Shown here: positions 6,681-7,367 of the stretch, in pieces
Position numbering within the stretch: position 1 is the stretch's first letter
Layout: each line of letters begins with the position of its first letter
Assembly (NCBI GenBank): GCA_031272375.1
Contig: JAISTY010000159.1
Coordinates: 1-7,367, forward strand
DNA: 7,367 nt
Source: Opitutaceae bacterium
GTDB lineage: Bacteria > Verrucomicrobiota > Verrucomicrobiia > Opitutales > Opitutaceae
Reading direction: 5' to 3'
Notes under the pieces: model-generated
The model's input: the letters and a program-made list of their open reading frames with translations, nothing else
The model's database searches: none
What the model was told of the DNA's origin: nothing
Translations under genes and position numbers: made by a program

Positions 6681-6839
6681 ATGAAAACAATGACACTTAG
6701 CGAGTTGCGGCATAACTTTTCCCGTGTTGAAAAGGCCGCAAAATGCGGACCGGTTGAGATAACGCGCAGAGGAAAAACAATAGGAACCCCAAAAAACCGA
6801 CCCTTGCAAATCAACAACTTGCAAAGGCAGCGTTTCTGA
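6681..6839 (+). CDS. Phd/YefM-type antitoxin, copy 2, C-terminus replaced
   Basis: This is a 52-residue frame starting MKTMTLSELRHNF; the ATG at 6681 aligns with the start of copy 1, and an upstream in-frame ATG at 6606 would add 25 unrelated residues. Residues 7-35 are clearly homologous to copy 1 (SELRHNFSRVEKAAKCGPVEITRRGKTI). A 14-base stretch, GTTGAAAAGGCCGC, occurs in both genes at the same offset (6472 and 6726). After residue 35 the match decays: the copy 1 'ATL' becomes GTP, two residues are added, and the product stops at TGA 6837-6839 after LQINNLQRQRF. It thus lacks a normal toxin-binding tail. It may be a decayed antitoxin or a DNA-binding-only regulator. Its stop overlaps an ATG (TGATG) that may be the original start of the following methyltransferase. 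Confidence 0.62.
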   Translation: MKTMTLSELRHNFSRVEKAAKCGPVEITRRGKTIGTPKNRPLQINNLQRQRF

Positions 6840-7367
6840 TGGCGAACCAGTCGCCACCCTGATTGAGGGCGAAACCCTTGCCACCCTCGCCCGTTTCCGC
6901 CCCAGCACCTTCGACGCCATTATCACCGACCCTCCCTACTGTTCCGGCGGTTGGGGACGCTCCACCATGCGCCCGACCGCCGCCAAATACACCAACGGCA
7001 AATCCCGCGACACCCGGCCCGGTTTCCTTGGCGAAAACTTCGACCAGACCACCTTCGCCGAATGGTGCGAACGCTGGCTTTCCCAATGCGCCCGGATTGC
7101 CAAACCCGACGCCCTGCGCGCCGCCTTCATTGACTTCCGCAACTACGCCACCCTCTACCGCGCCGCCATGTTAGCCGGGTGGACGCCCCATTCCCACGCC
7201 GTCTGGCACAAAGTTGCCGGGCGCCCCGCCCCCGTTTTCCGCGACCACGAACACATCCTCATCTTCACGCGCGGCAATCCCGCCATTCCGGGCCGCATAA
7301 AGGGAGTTCTCTCCATCCCCCGCGACCGCGCCAGCTTCGTTCACCAAACCGGGAAACCCTACGCCCT
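6839..7367 (+). CDS. Beta-class DNA methyltransferase, 5' end apparently frameshifted, 3' end off window
   Basis: The frame with codons at 6838, 6841 and onward stays open to the window edge (about 176 codons) and encodes an N6-adenine/N4-cytosine type DNA methyltransferase. Evidence: LIEGETLATL, then FDAIITDPPYCSGG with catalytic DPPY at 6928-6939, a variable stretch (about 6960-7070) resembling phage and actinobacterial orphan methylases, FIDFR at 7126-7140, VWHKVAGRPAPVFRDHEH, and HQTGKPY at 7342-7362, which resembles the segment before the SAM-binding FxGxG motif. That motif is expected just beyond the edge, so catalytic motif IV precedes motif I, as in the beta class. The frame opens after TAG 6781-6783 but has no ATG, GTG or TTG before DPPY; the first in-frame ATG (6967) would lose the catalytic motif. 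ATG 6839 reads MANQSPP and then stops unless one base is gained near 6857-6859. GC content returns to high here. No restriction enzyme gene is visible. Confidence 0.75.

Noticed and set aside
1..7367. tRNA, rRNA, CRISPR arrays, insertion sequences
   Set aside because: No cloverleaf-like segments, regularly spaced repeats, transposase motifs or terminal inverted repeats were seen on either strand.

Overview
The window is GC-rich bacterial chromosomal DNA. GC-ending codons are so dominant that long spurious ORFs appear antisense to nearly every real gene. Two Tat-exported proteins, a FAD-dependent oxidoreductase of the kind common in polysaccharide degraders, an AraC-type sugar regulator and poor Shine-Dalgarno sequences together suggest a Verrucomicrobiota (Opitutaceae-like) member. 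That assignment is an inference from style and gene content, not from a marker gene.

Layout. (1) 1-293 (+): the C-terminal end of an ABC transporter ATPase. (2) 303-2298 (-): a two-gene unit, tyrS followed 19 bp later by a YugP-type membrane zinc metallopeptidase. (3) 2396-3739 (+): a Tat-signal FAD-dependent oxidoreductase, divergent from tyrS. (4) 3755-4723 (-): an AraC-family regulator, convergent with the oxidoreductase. (5) 4868-6292 (+): a Tat-signal protein that looks like an unclassified TIM-barrel glycosidase, divergent from the AraC gene across 144 bp. A perfect 16-bp palindrome sits on its start codon. (6) 6361-7367 (+): an accessory patch. Its first ~475 bp is clearly lower in GC and holds two tandem Phd/YefM-type antitoxin genes without a toxin. 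The second copy has a replaced C-terminus and is directly followed by a GC-rich beta-class DNA methyltransferase gene that runs off the window edge.

Regions 3-5 could be a small carbohydrate-utilisation locus: a regulator with a sugar-sensor-like N-terminal half, a periplasmic glycosidase-like enzyme and a periplasmic oxidoreductase. Regions 1-2 look like housekeeping genes. Region 6 looks acquired. Its most striking detail is that the methyltransferase frame has no usable start codon. However, an ATG overlapping the stop of the second antitoxin (TGATG) would lead straight into the methyltransferase if one C were added to the CCC run at 6857-6859. This implies a one-base deletion, a sequencing error, a phase-variable tract or programmed frameshifting.
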